A DNA stretch of 64,000 nt from JBBPZK01 sp965219175 (GTDB lineage Bacteria; Actinomycetota; Rubrobacteria; Rubrobacterales; Rubrobacteraceae), in NCBI GenBank assembly GCA_965219175.1, contig CBDCNI010000001.1, positions 1,612,001-1,676,000 on the forward strand, written 5' to 3'. The notes under the pieces are model-generated. The model was given only the letters and a program-made list of their open reading frames with translations, ran no database searches and was not told the DNA's origin. Each line of letters opens with the position of its first letter. The stretch's first letter is position 1. This document shows, in pieces, positions 56,062 to 64,000 of this stretch. Made by a program: the position numbers and the translations under genes.

Positions 56062-56922
56062 GTGAGTGATGCGAGTTCGATGGTTCCGGGATGTGAAGGG
56101 CGGTACGCGGATCTTCCGGGGCTCAGGATGCACTACGTTAGCGCCGGGCCGGAAGATGGTACGCCGGTGATCCTGCTGCACGGCTTCCCGGAGTTCTGGT
56201 ATAGCTGGCGGTTTCAGATCCCCGCTCTCGCGGAAGCCGGATATCGGGTAATAGCGCCGGACCAGCGCGGCTACAACTTGAGCGACAAACAGGGACCGTA
56301 CAACGCCTCGACGCTTGTGAGAGACATCGTCCATCTACAGGATGCGCTCGGGTTCTCTGCGAGTCACATCGTGGGCCACGATTGGGGAGGGGCCATCGCC
56401 TGGTCTTTTGCGGCGGCACGTCCAGAGCGTACCCGGCGGCTCGTCGCCATGAACGCGCCTCACATCAACGCTTATCAGGATGCGCTGATAAAGCACCCGC
56501 GGCAGATCCTCAAGAGCTACTACATCGCCCTCTTTCAGATACCGCGCTTGCCGGAGTGGGGGATACGCCGCAGCGATTACGCGCTGTTGGAGAGGGCTTT
56601 TCAGTCCGTCTCCCCGGAGCGGATGACGCAGCGGGACGTAGAGCTTTACAAGGAAGCCTGCGCGCGGCCTGGGGCGCTCGAAGCCATGATCGGCTGGTAC
56701 CGGGCGATCAGACGCCCCAGGGAAGTGGTGTTGAACGTCGAGCGGCCTTCGTGCGTGATCTGGGGTGAGAGGGACGCGTTTCTTGAGAAGGGCTGCAACG
56801 AGACCCTCGGCCGCTACGTGCCGGACCTGCGCGTCCACTACCTGCCACGCGCGAGCCACTGGGTCCAGATGGACCTGCCCGAAGAAGTGAACCGGCTCAT
56901 GCTCGATTTCCTCGCCGGCTGA
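56062..56922 (+). CDS. epoxide hydrolase-like alpha/beta hydrolase
   Basis: A 286-residue alpha/beta hydrolase. HGFPEFWYSWR at 40-50 gives the oxyanion HGxP motif, and GHDWGG puts Asp107 as nucleophile, the hallmark of epoxide hydrolases and haloalkane dehalogenases. The ring-opening tyrosines are probably in the cap domain, and the His is in RASHWVQMD near the C-terminus. Epoxide hydrolase is favoured over dehalogenase because HGFPEFWYSWR is typical of the former. GTG at 56062. It stands alone before thrS. Confidence 0.88.
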   Translation: MSDASSMVPGCEGRYADLPGLRMHYVSAGPEDGTPVILLHGFPEFWYSWRFQIPALAEAGYRVIAPDQRGYNLSDKQGPYNASTLVRDIVHLQDALGFSASHIVGHDWGGAIAWSFAAARPERTRRLVAMNAPHINAYQDALIKHPRQILKSYYIALFQIPRLPEWGIRRSDYALLERAFQSVSPERMTQRDVELYKEACARPGALEAMIGWYRAIRRPREVVLNVERPSCVIWGERDAFLEKGCNETLGRYVPDLRVHYLPRASHWVQMDLPEEVNRLMLDFLAG

Positions 56923-56999
56923 TAGGAATCTGTCGCTCCAGGCCCGAGCCGCTAGAATCAGCTTTGTAGATAGATCAGATGCTTTCGGAAGGATTTTGT

Positions 57000-58916
57000 A
57001 TGGTGGAAGTGAGGCTGCCGGACGGCAAGGAGTTGGAGGTAGAACCCGGCGAGCGGGCGAGGGACGTGGCGGAGAAGATCGGGCAGCGCCTCGCCCGCGA
57101 CGCGCTGGTTGCGAAGCTCGACGGCCGGCTCGTGGACCTCGACGCCCCGCTGGAGGAAGGCGGCGAGTTCGAGGTCGTGACCGCTGACTCCCCCGAAGGG
57201 CTCTACGTCCTGCGCCACTCGACGGCGCACGCGATGGCCCAGGCGATCACCGAGCTATATCCGGGGAGCAAGCTGACCATCGGGCCTCCCATAGAGAACG
57301 GCTTCTACTACGACATAGAAACCAACGGCAAGATCTCCGACGAAGACCTCCCCCGCATAGAGGAGCGGATGCGCGAGGTAGCGGCCCGCGACCTTACTAT
57401 ACATCGCGAGGACGTCTCCAAAGAAGAAGCCGAAGACCTCTACCAGGACAACCCGTACAAACTGGAGCTTATCCAAGACCTGCAAGACGGTGACATTACC
57501 GTCTACCGACAGGGCGAGTTCTACGATCTCTGCCGCGGTCCGCACGTACCGAGCACCGGCAGGCTGGGGGCGTTCAAGCTCCAGAATATCGCCGGAGCCT
57601 ACTGGCGCGGCGACGAGAAGAACACGATGCTCACCCGCATCTACGGGACGGCGTGGCCGACGGAGAAGCAGCTCAAGGCGTATCTGCGGCGGTTGGAAGA
57701 GGCGCGTCAGCGGGATCACCGCAAGATCGGCAAAGACCTGAACCTCTTCACCTTCTCGCCGGACGTTGGCGCGGGCATCCCGCTGTTCCTGCCAAAGGGT
57801 GAGATGCTCCGCCACCTGATGGAAGGCTACGTCCGGGAGGTTCAGACCCACCGCGGCTACGACCACGTCTGGACCGGCAACCTGGCGAACGAAAGCCTCT
57901 ACGCAAAGAGCGGCCATCTGGAGCACTACCGGGACGCGATGTTCCCCCCTATGGTAGACGGCGAGACGCGCTACCGGCTCAAGCCGATGAACTGCCCGAG
58001 CCACATGACGCTCTTCAACTCCGGGGCTCACTCCTATAGGGACCTGCCGCTCCGCTACGCCGAATTCGCGACGCTCTACCGCTACGAGAAAAGCGGCGAA
58101 TTGACGGGTCTTACGCGCGTTCGGAGTCTTACCCAGGACGACGCGCATGTCTTCTGCACGGAAGCCCAGATCCAGGAAGAGTTCGCCCGCGCGTTGGAGA
58201 TCATTCGCGAGGTACTCGATACTTACGGCTTCCTGGACTACTCGGTGCGACTATCGCTGCGCGACCCGGACGACGCCAAGTACATAGCCGACGATGAGAA
58301 GTGGGGCCGGGCCGAGCAAGCCCTGAGAGACGCCCTGGACGCTTCCGGGATACCTTACACTCCCGTCACCGGCGAGGCAGCTTTCTACGGTCCGAAGGCG
58401 GACTTCATGGCCCGCGACGTGCTCGGGCGCGAGTGGCAGCTCTCGACCATCCAGGTGGACTTTATCCAGCCGGGCCGTCTCGGTTGCGAGTACGTCGGCG
58501 AGGACGGCAAGGAACATACTCCGGTCATGCTCCACAGGGCCGTTACGGGGACGACGGAGCGGTTCATGGCCGTCCTGATCGAACACTACGCAGGCTCTTT
58601 CCCGGTCTGGCTCTCGCCGGTTCAGGCGGTCGTTATTCCAGTCTCCGATCGTCATCTGGAGTACGCCCGGAAGGTAAGAGATACGCTCTCTGATAACGGG
58701 GTTCGGGTCGAGGTGGACGACTCGTTGAACAGCATGCAGAAGAAGATCCGGGAGAACGCCCGCCAGAAAATCCCTTACCTCCTCATAGTCGGGGACGAAG
58801 AAGAGAGCGAGAGTACCGTCAACGTCCGCAAGAGAGGGGAGAAAAAGCAAGAAGCCGTCGGTGTCGAGGAGTTTGGGCGTAAGGTGGCGGAGGAGAGCAG
58901 GGATCGCAGCGCATGA
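57000..58916 (+). CDS. thrS: threonyl-tRNA synthetase
   Basis: Class II synthetase of 638 residues with all usual domains: TGS (about 1-60), editing domain with HSTAHAMAQ and the C-terminal HxxxC-type partner (DLCRGPHV), catalytic core with motif 2 around RYEKSGELTGLTRVRS and motif 3 near the end, and an anticodon-binding domain (VVIPVSDRHLEYA). Zinc ligands are in MNCPSHM. ATG at 57000 after GGAAGGATTTTGT is preferred over the upstream in-frame start at 56979. Followed by the infC operon, which has its own promoter. Confidence 0.97.
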   Translation: MVEVRLPDGKELEVEPGERARDVAEKIGQRLARDALVAKLDGRLVDLDAPLEEGGEFEVVTADSPEGLYVLRHSTAHAMAQAITELYPGSKLTIGPPIENGFYYDIETNGKISDEDLPRIEERMREVAARDLTIHREDVSKEEAEDLYQDNPYKLELIQDLQDGDITVYRQGEFYDLCRGPHVPSTGRLGAFKLQNIAGAYWRGDEKNTMLTRIYGTAWPTEKQLKAYLRRLEEARQRDHRKIGKDLNLFTFSPDVGAGIPLFLPKGEMLRHLMEGYVREVQTHRGYDHVWTGNLANESLYAKSGHLEHYRDAMFPPMVDGETRYRLKPMNCPSHMTLFNSGAHSYRDLPLRYAEFATLYRYEKSGELTGLTRVRSLTQDDAHVFCTEAQIQEEFARALEIIREVLDTYGFLDYSVRLSLRDPDDAKYIADDEKWGRAEQALRDALDASGIPYTPVTGEAAFYGPKADFMARDVLGREWQLSTIQVDFIQPGRLGCEYVGEDGKEHTPVMLHRAVTGTTERFMAVLIEHYAGSFPVWLSPVQAVVIPVSDRHLEYARKVRDTLSDNGVRVEVDDSLNSMQKKIRENARQKIPYLLIVGDEEESESTVNVRKRGEKKQEAVGVEEFGRKVAEESRDRSA

Positions 58917-58922
58917 TCCTTA

Positions 58923-58952
58923 TAGACAGGAGCGTGGCTGGAGGGGTATAAT
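58923..58952 (+). promoter_or_regulatory. promoter of the infC-rpmI-rplT operon
   Basis: TAGACA at 58923-58928, an 18-base spacer and a perfect TATAAT at 58947-58952. Transcription would start near 58959, giving an 87-base leader before infC. Confidence 0.6.
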
Positions 58953-59045
58953 AAGGTCTGTAGTTGGGGTCGGCACTAGTCTTCTCGCAAGTCAGGAAAC
59001 AGGTCAACGGCCCCGAAAACCTAATTTCGAGAGGAGTGGTTTACA

Positions 59046-59633
59046 GTAGCCGCTGAAGAAGAGCCGAGGATCAACGGTCAGATCCGGGCACGCTCGGTAC
59101 GTTTGATCTCGGCGAGCGGGGAACAGTTGGGTATCAAGCACATCCGCGAGGCGATGGATTATGCCGAGAGGATGGACCAGGACCTGGTGGAGGTCGCCCC
59201 GAACGCCGACCCGCCTGTCGCCCGCACAATGGATTACGGCAAGTACAAGTACCAGAAAGAGCAGGACCGCAAGGCTGCCCGCAAAAAGCAGGTCAACGTC
59301 AACGTCCGGGAGATAAAACTCCGGCCGAAGATAGGCGACCACGACTTCAACACCAAGCGCGGACACGTGGAACGCTTCCTGCGCGGCGGTGACAAGGTCA
59401 AGGTGACGATCATGTTCCGCGGCCGCGAGGTGCAGCACCCGGACCTCGGCGAGAAGCTGCTGCGGAGGCTCGAAGAAGACCTGAACGACCTCGGACGGGT
59501 GGAGAGCCAGCCGAACCTCGACGGACGCAACATGGTCATGGTCCTGGGGCCGAAGAAAGAATCAAAAGAATCCAAAGAGGCGAAAGAAGAAGCCTCGCAG
59601 GATGAGCAGAGGGCGAAAGCCGCCAGCAAATAG
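59046..59633 (+). CDS. infC: translation initiation factor IF-3, non-canonical start
   Basis: IF-3 checks the start codon and initiator tRNA on the 30S subunit. The N-domain begins with EPRINGQIRARSVRLI and the C-domain contains KLRPKIGDHDFNTK and VTIMFRGRE. The first standard start in frame is TTG 59103, which would cut off the conserved INGQIRARSVR. AGGAG at 59032-59036 lies nine bases before an in-frame GTA at 59046, the same place where Streptomyces infC proteins have the ISAEPRIND start. GUA is therefore my best guess, with ACA 59043 or ATC 59070 as alternatives. E. coli infC uses AUU and IF-3 represses its own mRNA through that poor start. Confidence 0.88.
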   Translation, partial: VAAEEEPRINGQIRARSVRLISASGEQLGIKHIREAMDYAERMDQDLVEVAPNADPPVARTMDYGKYKYQKEQDRKAARKKQVNVNVREIKLRPKIGDHDFNTKRGHVERFLRGGDKVKVTIMFRGREVQHPDLGEKLLRRLEEDLNDLGRVESQPNLDGRNMVMVLGPKKESKESKEAKEEASQDEQRAKAASK

Positions 59634-59676
59634 AAATAGACAAATAGTCTGAGACTACTGCGCCGGAGGGTGGGAC

Positions 59677-60024
59677 GTGCGGATCGCAAAAATCGTTCTC
59701 GTGGCTTTAGCGTGCGCGGTAGCTCTCTTTACGAGCTTTCTAACCATTATGATGGGTTTGAGCCGGTTCGCGAACCCTTTCGGTACTCCTAGGGACCTGT
59801 ACTTGGGTATCGCGGTCGGGGCGGTCGGGCTTATTGGGGGCGTGGTGGTTCTACTGTGGGCGGACCTGGGCGCCGGTATTCTCTTTGTAGCCGCCGCCCT
59901 CACGGTTGTCCTAGTACCCCCGAACAACGGCCTCCCCACCGTGCTGTACATCGCCGGTGGTTTGTTGGCATTCTTCTCGCACAGGCTCGGTAGGGCTGCC
60001 ACTGACAGAGAAGGTGGCGTGTAA
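59677..60024 (+). CDS. small membrane protein inserted in the infC operon
   Basis: A 115-residue protein with four hydrophobic segments (about 5-25, 40-60, 62-80 and 85-102). No family recognised. GTG at 59677 follows GGAGGGTGGGAC. It lies between infC and rpmI, an interruption of an otherwise conserved order (infC-rpmI-rplT), so it is probably a lineage-specific insertion transcribed with the operon. Confidence 0.65.
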   Translation: MRIAKIVLVALACAVALFTSFLTIMMGLSRFANPFGTPRDLYLGIAVGAVGLIGGVVVLLWADLGAGILFVAAALTVVLVPPNNGLPTVLYIAGGLLAFFSHRLGRAATDREGGV

Positions 60025-60058
60025 GGAAAGTTCGTCTGGTACAATAATGCGCTGTTGT

Positions 60059-60122
60059 GAGGCGAAACGGCTTCGACTCCCGTGCCGCGAGCCTCTGAAA
60101 GTTTCGTAGATATACGAGAAAC
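60059..60122 (+). promoter_or_regulatory. structured leader before rpmI
   Basis: Nested stems GAGGC/GCCTC (60059-60063 with 60091-60095) and CGGC/GCCG (60068-60071 with 60084-60087) are followed by a bulged hairpin GTTTCGTA/TACGAGAAAC (60101-60122) ending just before the Shine-Dalgarno GGAGG. A TACAAT box lies upstream at 60040-60045. Leaders of rpmI-rplT operons in other bacteria bind L20; this one may do the same, but I cannot match it to a known motif. Confidence 0.4.
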
Positions 60123-60133
60123 GTGGAGGAAAC

Positions 60134-60331
60134 ATGCCGAAGATGAAGACCCACAAGGGCGCCGCGGGGCGTTTCGAGGTGGGTAAAAAGGGAAAGGTCA
60201 AGCGCCGCCGCAGCGGCCACAACCACATCCTTGAGAAGAAGAGCCGCAAGCGCAAGCGGAGGCTCAACACCGAGACCGTAATACACAGCGCTGACGAGAG
60301 GCGCATCAAGCGTTTGTTGGGGGTGAGGTAG
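60134..60331 (+). CDS. rpmI: ribosomal protein bL35
   Basis: A 65-residue, highly basic protein with the L35 signature PKMKTHKGAAGRFEVG at the N-terminus. ATG at 60134 after GTGGAGGAAAC. Its stop is immediately followed by rplT. A structured leader precedes it. Confidence 0.97.
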   Translation: MPKMKTHKGAAGRFEVGKKGKVKRRRSGHNHILEKKSRKRKRRLNTETVIHSADERRIKRLLGVR

Positions 60332-60694
60332 ATGGCCCGCGCGGCGCGCAGCGTACACGCCCGCAAGAAGCGGCGGAAAGTTCTGGCCCAGGCCAAAGGT
60401 TACCGGGGTACGAAGAATAGCTCCTACAAGAGGGCCAAAGAGCAAGTCTGGAAGAGCGGAGTTTACGCTTATCAGGGGCGCAAGCAGCGCAAGAGGGATT
60501 TCCGGTCGCTTTGGATCCAGCGTATCAACGCCGGGGCTCGGGAGCACGGGCTCTCCTACTCGCAGTTCATTAACGGCGTCAGGCTTGCCGAGATAGATCT
60601 CGACCGGAAGATACTCGCCGACCTCGCCGCCACAGAGCCAGAGGCCTTCGGCGCGGTGGTCGAGCAGGCAAAGGAAGCTCTAAACCGGGCCTGA
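60332..60694 (+). CDS. rplT: ribosomal protein bL20
   Basis: A 120-residue basic protein needed early in 50S assembly, with family segments KKRRKVLAQAKGYRG, FRSLWIQRINAGAR and LSYSQFINGV. ATG directly follows the rpmI stop. L20 commonly represses its own operon through the leader RNA; a structured leader is present before rpmI. Confidence 0.97.
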   Translation: MARAARSVHARKKRRKVLAQAKGYRGTKNSSYKRAKEQVWKSGVYAYQGRKQRKRDFRSLWIQRINAGAREHGLSYSQFINGVRLAEIDLDRKILADLAATEPEAFGAVVEQAKEALNRA

Positions 60695-60715
60695 TCCAGG
60701 CTCCGGGTTACCAGT

Positions 60716-62035
60716 TTGCTGCCCCGGCTCTCCGGCACCCGGCTGATAGTCCTCGGCTTCGCCGGGTTTATTGTCCTCGGGACGTTGCTCCTAAAACTGC
60801 CCGAAGCGAACTCGGACATCACCTGGATAGACGCGCTGTTCGAGGCGACGAGCGCCGTGACCGTAACGGGGCTGCAGGTTGTGGACCCCGCGACGGACTT
60901 CACCACCTTCGGGCAGGGGATAATCGCCTCGCTCATACAGGTCGGTGGGCTCGGGATCATGACGGTCACGACCACGGTGGCGCTGCTGCTCGGGCGAAAA
61001 CTCGGGTTTCGTCAGGCGAGGACCGTTCAGCAGGAGATGGAGAGCCCCGGTTCTCCGAGGAGTATTTTGACGCTGCTCGGGCGCGTCGCGCTTTTCACGC
61101 TGACGCTCGAAGCCGTAGGTGCCGCCATACTCGCCGCGAGGTTCTATTTCAGTAGGTACGATCTCGCCACCTCTATAGGATACGGAGTCTTTCACTCCAT
61201 AAGCGCGTTCTGCAACGCGGGGTTCGACATCTTCAAGCCTTCTCTGGGCTCGCTCTACGGCGGAGATCTCATCGTCAACGTCGTTTTTATAGTGCTGATC
61301 GTGCTCGGCGGACTAGGTTTCCCGGTGCTCGTAGATCTCTACTCCTATCCTCGGAAGAGACGTTTTACGCTCCACTCGAAGATCGTCCTCGTGACATCCG
61401 CGGTGCTCATAGTGTTCGGGGCCGGTAGCGTAGCCGTGCTGGAGTGGACAAATCCGGCCACGCTCGGGGGCGATTCGCTCGGTAAGAAGCTGCTGGAGTC
61501 TTTGTTTCAGGGGGTCACGCCCCGGACGGCCGGTTTCTCGACGCTGGACTACCCGGACATGCGTCACTCGACGTTGCTCTTGCAGATGGTACTAATGTTC
61601 ATCGGGACGGCGCCGGCTTCGACTGGAGGAGGCATCAAGGTGACAACCCTGGCCCTCATATTCCTGATCTTCGTCGCCCAGGCCAGAGGGACGGAGGAGA
61701 TCTCGGTTTTTCACCGTCGGATCCCAACCTCGTTGGTGGCGAAGACGCTCTCCGTATTCGCGCTGTCGTCTCTGCTGGTCATCTTTGGGACCGTCGTGCT
61801 CATAGCCACCGAGAATAAGGGGCTGCTCCAGGCGGTATTCCACGTCACATCCGCGCTCGGGACGGTCGGGTTGAGCCTCTTCTCATCCGCCGAGCTGACG
61901 GTGTCCGGCAAACTGTTGATCATATTCCTCATGTTCGCCGGTAGGCTTGGCCCTATCACCCTGATACTGGCCCTCAGTGAGCGGGCGCGCGTCCGCAATT
62001 ACTCGTACCCGGAAGAGGAGATAGCGATAGGATGA
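60716..62035 (+). CDS. ktrB: Ktr-type potassium uptake channel subunit
   Basis: A 439-residue pore-forming subunit of the KtrB type, shorter than TrkH. The four pore loops are SAVTVTGL, SAFCNAGF, TPRTAGFSTLD and SALGTVGLS, each with the filter glycine; the loop sequences are of KtrB rather than TrkH kind. TTG at 60716, 21 bases after rplT. It overlaps ktrA by four bases (ATGA). Together with the trkA-trkH-trkH operon this makes a second, different potassium system in the window. Confidence 0.93.
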   Translation: MLPRLSGTRLIVLGFAGFIVLGTLLLKLPEANSDITWIDALFEATSAVTVTGLQVVDPATDFTTFGQGIIASLIQVGGLGIMTVTTTVALLLGRKLGFRQARTVQQEMESPGSPRSILTLLGRVALFTLTLEAVGAAILAARFYFSRYDLATSIGYGVFHSISAFCNAGFDIFKPSLGSLYGGDLIVNVVFIVLIVLGGLGFPVLVDLYSYPRKRRFTLHSKIVLVTSAVLIVFGAGSVAVLEWTNPATLGGDSLGKKLLESLFQGVTPRTAGFSTLDYPDMRHSTLLLQMVLMFIGTAPASTGGGIKVTTLALIFLIFVAQARGTEEISVFHRRIPTSLVAKTLSVFALSSLLVIFGTVVLIATENKGLLQAVFHVTSALGTVGLSLFSSAELTVSGKLLIIFLMFAGRLGPITLILALSERARVRNYSYPEEEIAIG

Positions 62036-62691
62036 GCAAGCAATTTCTGGTCGTCGGGCTCGGGCAACTCGGGAGCGTGGTAGCCGAAAATCTCCACTCC
62101 TTAGGCCACGAAGTCCTCGCAATAGACCACAGAAAAGCAGTTGTTCAGGCGCTCTCCGACGACCTGCCGGACGTGGACCTCGTCACGGCAGACGCCACTG
62201 ACGAAGACGTGCTCAAGGAGCTCGGGGTGGACCAATTCGACGGGGCCGTAGTCACCATCGGGGGCAACGTCCAAGCCAGCACCCTGGTCGCACTCGCGCT
62301 CAAGGACATGGGGCTGGAGATGGTGGTAGCGCGCGCCGACAGCCCCATTCACGCCCGGCTCCTCAAGAAAGTAGGGGCGGATCTGATAGTAGAACCGGAG
62401 CGGGAGATAGGAGAGCAGGTCGCCCGCTCCGTCGTCTCGCCGGGCATCATGGGCTACGTGGACCTCGGTGAAGACGAGGCGCTGATAGAAGCCGAAGTCC
62501 CCGAGAAGTGGGTCGATAAGACGCTCGCCGACCTGCGCCTGGCTGATGAAGGTCTCGCGGTCGTCGCGGTTCGGCGCGAGGGTGAGGGAGGGCGCATTCC
62601 GAAAGGCGACACCAAATTGAAGAAAGGGAACGTCATCGTGGTGGGAGGGCCGAAAGACAAGCTCGACGAGCTGGACTTATTCCAGGAGTGA
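62032..62691 (+). CDS. ktrA: Ktr potassium uptake regulatory subunit
   Basis: A 219-residue single RCK subunit: Rossmann motif VVGLGQLGSVVAENLHSLG at the N-terminus with the nucleotide-binding acidic residue in LAIDHRK, and a TrkA_C domain at about 135-218. KtrA rings bind ATP/ADP and in many bacteria cyclic di-AMP to gate KtrB. Overlaps ktrB upstream and the trmH-type gene downstream by four bases each, so the three are co-translated. Confidence 0.94.
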   Translation: MSKQFLVVGLGQLGSVVAENLHSLGHEVLAIDHRKAVVQALSDDLPDVDLVTADATDEDVLKELGVDQFDGAVVTIGGNVQASTLVALALKDMGLEMVVARADSPIHARLLKKVGADLIVEPEREIGEQVARSVVSPGIMGYVDLGEDEALIEAEVPEKWVDKTLADLRLADEGLAVVAVRREGEGGRIPKGDTKLKKGNVIVVGGPKDKLDELDLFQE

Positions 62692-63359
62692 TCTCCTCTA
62701 AGCGTGCCGCGAAGCTCAAGCAAAAGAAGCACCGCGAAGCCGAACGTCTTTTCCTGGCCGAAGGCGCCACCCTACTCGCCGAATCGCCGGAACCTCCGCT
62801 CCATACCTTCGACGACCCGGAGTCGATCCGCAGCCTCTCCACCCTGACTACGCCATCCGGTCCCGTTGAAATCTTCCCGTTCCTGGACGTGAGAGCGGAA
62901 GAGTTGTTGAACCGTGCGGAGAGGATCGTATTGCTCCACGGCGTCCAGGACCCAGGCAACGTCGGCACGATAATCCGGGCGGCTCATGCTTTCGGCGCCG
63001 GAGTCGCCCTCTCGAAAGGATGCGCCGACCTCTACAACCCGAAGACCGTACGTTCTACGATGGGTTCCATCTTCCACGCCGCCATTGCGCGAGAACTCGA
63101 TTCCATCGAATTCTTAAAGGCCGCCGGAGCGTCGGGTTTTCACTCGACCGCCGCCGTGCCGGATGGCGCGGACGCCGGATCTTATCTGGTGGGTGAGAAG
63201 CCGCTGATCGTCATCGGGGCGGAGGGGAGTGGTCTGCCGGAACAGGTCGTCTCGGCTTGTGAGAATCTGGTCACGATACCCTCGCTCGCAGCCTCGCTAA
63301 ACGCGGCGATGGCGGCTTCTATCCTGCTCTACCAGGCGTATTCGCGTGTGCTACCATAG
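62688..63359 (+). CDS. TrmH/SpoU-family RNA 2'-O-methyltransferase
   Basis: A 223-residue SPOUT methyltransferase. An N-terminal substrate-binding region starts LKQKKHREAERLFLAEGA, followed by the SPOUT core with the three conserved motifs: HGVQDPGNVGTIIRAA, IVIGAEGSGLP and IPSLAASLNAAMAASIL. It modifies a ribose in rRNA or tRNA; the exact site is unknown. GTG at 62688 overlaps ktrA. Seven bases before pheS. Confidence 0.9.
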   Translation: MISSKRAAKLKQKKHREAERLFLAEGATLLAESPEPPLHTFDDPESIRSLSTLTTPSGPVEIFPFLDVRAEELLNRAERIVLLHGVQDPGNVGTIIRAAHAFGAGVALSKGCADLYNPKTVRSTMGSIFHAAIARELDSIEFLKAAGASGFHSTAAVPDGADAGSYLVGEKPLIVIGAEGSGLPEQVVSACENLVTIPSLAASLNAAMAASILLYQAYSRVLP

Positions 63360-63365
63360 CTCACG

Positions 63366-64000
63366 ATGACGACTTCCGGGCGCATAGAAGAGCTTAGAGA
63401 CGAGGCCCTGCAGAAGGTCGCCTCGGCGAGTTCTACCGAAGAACTAGAAGAGGTCCGCGTAAGGTATCTCGGTCGCTCGGCGGAGCTTACGGAGATCAAG
63501 AAGAGCATCGGCTCTCTTCCCCCGGATGAACGCAAAGAGGTTGGAGGCGCGGCGAACAAGGCGTCCCGCGCCGCCGAAGCAGCCATTTCCGGGCGTCACG
63601 ACGAGTTGGCCGCCGCCGAACGAGAAGAACGTCTGCTCGCCGAGGCCGTCGATGTGACCTTGCCCGGTGTTCCGTATCCGAAGGGGCATCTGCACCCGAC
63701 GAACCGGATCATCGACGAGGTCGTGGACTTCTTCGTGGGTCTTGGCTACCGGGTTGCGGAGGGGCCGGAGATCGAGACCGATTACTACAACTTCACCGCC
63801 CTCGGGATACCGGCGGGACACCCGGCGCGCACCATGCAAGATACTTTCTTCGTGGACGAGGGGCTCGTGTTGCGAACCCAGACCTCGCCGATGCAGATCA
63901 GGACCATGCTCTCTCAAGAACCGCCGGTCTACGTCGTCTGTCCGGGGCGGACTTATCGGCGCGATTCGGACCCGACGCACACGCCGATGTTCCATCAGAT
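63366..64000 (+). CDS. pheS: phenylalanyl-tRNA synthetase alpha subunit, 5' part
   Basis: The first 211 or so residues of PheS; the gene runs off the window. An N-terminal coiled coil (about 1-85, including VRYLGRSAELTEIKKSIG) is followed by the class II catalytic domain with GHLHPTNRIIDEVVDFF and, near the edge, PARTMQDTFFVDEGLVLRTQTS and motif 2 TYRRDSDPTHTPMFHQ. ATG at 63366. pheT is expected next. Confidence 0.96.
   Translation, partial: MTTSGRIEELRDEALQKVASASSTEELEEVRVRYLGRSAELTEIKKSIGSLPPDERKEVGGAANKASRAAEAAISGRHDELAAAEREERLLAEAVDVTLPGVPYPKGHLHPTNRIIDEVVDFFVGLGYRVAEGPEIETDYYNFTALGIPAGHPARTMQDTFFVDEGLVLRTQTSPMQIRTMLSQEPPVYVVCPGRTYRRDSDPTHTPMFHQ

Overview
The window is a 64 kb piece of a high-GC bacterial chromosome. 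Gene content, frequent GTG/TTG starts, many apparently leaderless genes and the style of the proteins (PrsW, DUF2630, HARE-HTH, VanW/peptidoglycan-binding, Trk/Ktr potassium uptake, methylmalonyl-CoA pathway) point to a deep-branching actinomycete, most likely Rubrobacter or a relative. That assignment is my inference; there is no rRNA in the window to settle it. I see no prophage, insertion sequence, transposase or CRISPR array. The region looks like core chromosome with some accessory patches.

Layout: 0.2-9 kb holds a degenerate GGDEF protein, an IsdG-like monooxygenase, a Crp/Fnr regulator, uppP, pheA, a HARE-HTH protein, an HTH/cold-shock fusion, a histidine phosphatase and a glutaredoxin. 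9-15 kb holds VanW, RidA, a flavin reductase, PrsW (behind a short leaderless upstream ORF), mobA, a YdcF protein and an EamA transporter. 15-19 kb is the cobamide nucleotide-loop assembly cluster (cbiB, cobD, cobU, cobS). 19-24 kb holds a nitrilase-family amidase, a 43-residue small protein, pncB, ggt and an arginase. 24-28 kb is a leftward trkA-trkH-trkH operon. 28-31.5 kb is leftward sucC-sucD-esterase. 31.6-37.5 kb is an accessory stretch: a DUF4258/DUF2283 pair, a divergent TetR/membrane-protein pair with a repeat-rich operator, a ribbon-helix-helix regulator with its own palindrome beside a PHB-depolymerase-like esterase, DUF554, a universal stress protein and several small proteins. 37.5-39.6 kb holds methylmalonyl-CoA epimerase and mutase alpha subunit. 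39.6-43.5 kb carries two tandem secreted subtilases. 43.5-53.6 kb holds Mrp, mdh, a nitroreductase, MBL and geranylgeranyl-reductase-like enzymes, an IDH-type dehydrogenase, a glycosyltransferase and a GtrA protein. Three tRNA genes (Gly, Cys, Val) follow, then a GAF/HD-GYP protein, an epoxide hydrolase, thrS, infC-(membrane protein)-rpmI-rplT, ktrB-ktrA, trmH and the start of pheS.

How it fits together: several TCA-cycle steps (sucCD, mdh, an IDH-like enzyme) sit near the B12-dependent methylmalonyl-CoA route, whose cofactor is finished by the cob cluster 20 kb away. Two potassium uptake systems of different type (TrkA/TrkH and KtrAB) are present.

The most striking signal is regulatory. Each of the two tandem subtilases is preceded by a near-perfect sigma-28 (FliA/SigD/WhiG) promoter, TAAA-N16-GCCGATA(A/C), and I found no other in the window. 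Other notable signals are a likely GUA start for infC, an AUA/AUC start for cobU, a recurring TATACT-N6/7-start arrangement implying leaderless mRNAs, a decayed tRNA-Val 3' end directly after the HD-GYP gene, and a Gly-to-Ala change in the filter of one TrkH.
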